Source: Holosporales bacterium | Lineage (GTDB): Bacteria > Pseudomonadota > Alphaproteobacteria > UBA3830 > JAIRMZ01 | Direction: 5' to 3' | NCBI GenBank assembly: GCA_031273665.1 | Contig: JAISRK010000031.1 | Location: 1-5,852 of the forward strand | Length of the DNA stretch: 5,852 nt | Part shown: piece by piece, positions 5,492 through 5,852 of the stretch | Numbering within the stretch: the stretch's first letter is position 1 | Layout: the number at the start of each line of letters is the position of its first letter | The notes under the pieces: generated by a model | What the model saw: the letters and a program-made list of their open reading frames with translations, nothing else | The model's database searches: none | Told to the model about the DNA's origin: nothing | Made by a program: the position numbers and the translations under genes

Positions 5492-5852
5492 ATGCGCCGA
5501 AAAATGAAAAAGAGATTCTACGGCATTGAAATACCCTCAATGGGACGCTTAAAAGCGCGGACGCCATTCAACGCACACAATGCGGGGTTCGGACTGCTTG
5601 ATACAGCGCTGGCGCTCGCCGTAGCGGGATGCCTCACTGTAGCAGTCTTAAAAGGATACCACCTCGTTGAAAGCGCCCGCCTGATGAGCATCGCCACTCA
5701 GGCGGATCACTTACGGATGGCTATTCAAATATCCGATGAACCGCTGCCCAACGATGATCAAGCGCACGTCAAAAAGCTATGGGAAACACTAACACAGCGT
5801 AATCTCATTGGCATTCTTATGCAGGAGGGATATCCGGTGAGTAAAATGGGGG
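5492..5852 (+). CDS. Pseudopilin-like protein with prepilin N-terminal signal, partial
   Basis: An open frame from ATG 5492 runs 120 codons to the window edge. Residues 1-32 are a basic leader (MRRKMKKRF at the start) ending in Gly32; Phe33 would be the first mature residue, followed by GLLD and a hydrophobic helix to about residue 54, then KGYHLVESARLMSIATQADHLR, the usual amphipathic continuation of type II secretion and type IV pilus subunits. Known: prepilin peptidase cuts after the glycine; position +5 is normally Glu and helps subunit packing, here it is Asp. The later W-x-x-L and GYPVSKMG resemble a pseudopilin-like family with a P-x-SKxGG segment that I recall from alphaproteobacteria. 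The leader is long; a later ATG (codon 17) would give a 16-residue leader but has no ribosome binding site, while ATG 5492 has a weak GAGAG. No prepilin peptidase or secretion ATPase is visible here, so the assembly partner is unknown. Confidence 0.75.
   Translation, partial: MRRKMKKRFYGIEIPSMGRLKARTPFNAHNAGFGLLDTALALAVAGCLTVAVLKGYHLVESARLMSIATQADHLRMAIQISDEPLPNDDQAHVKKLWETLTQRNLIGILMQEGYPVSKMG

Overview
This window looks like chromosomal DNA of an alphaproteobacterium, probably an obligate or facultative intracellular one. The evidence is the alphaproteobacterial-type SurA followed directly by RsmA (the family often has pdxA between them, which is absent here), a divergent LptF, a secreted patatin-like phospholipase, a degenerate receiver-domain protein and a lone pseudopilin-like protein. 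Base composition is near 50% GC by eye. Holosporales-like bacteria (protist- or arthropod-associated) are my best guess; this is inference from gene content and recalled family sequences, with no rRNA or other marker in the window.

Layout. Bases 1-129 (minus strand) hold the first 43 codons of lptF, an LPS-export permease subunit. A roughly 90-base divergent spacer separates it from a plus-strand pair, surA (220-1557) and rsmA (1568-2380), 10 bases apart and both apparently starting with TTG behind good Shine-Dalgarno sequences. A convergent minus-strand gene (2426-3352) encodes a 308-aa protein that resembles a response-regulator receiver domain whose acidic pocket, phosphoacceptor and lysine positions are all substituted. 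A 251-base gap containing two strong inverted repeats separates it from the minus-strand patatin-like phospholipase gene (3604-5136), which has a signal peptide, a low-complexity N-terminal region with three QRS-centred repeats, and a patatin domain retaining the Ser/Asp dyad. A 355-base AT-rich intergenic region carries putative divergent promoters. The window ends inside a plus-strand gene (from 5492) for a protein with a type III (prepilin) signal and pseudopilin-like N-terminal helix.

Functionally, lptF and surA both serve outer-membrane biogenesis (LPS export and outer-membrane protein folding), and rsmA is the housekeeping 16S rRNA dimethyltransferase. The patatin is a plausible secreted lipase acting on membranes, perhaps the host's. 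The pseudo-receiver and pseudopilin are accessory. I did not find a clear new multi-gene system; the most unusual items are the inactivated receiver, the variant GXSXS nucleophile motif of the patatin with its repeat-bearing extension, and the structured leader before the pseudopilin gene.
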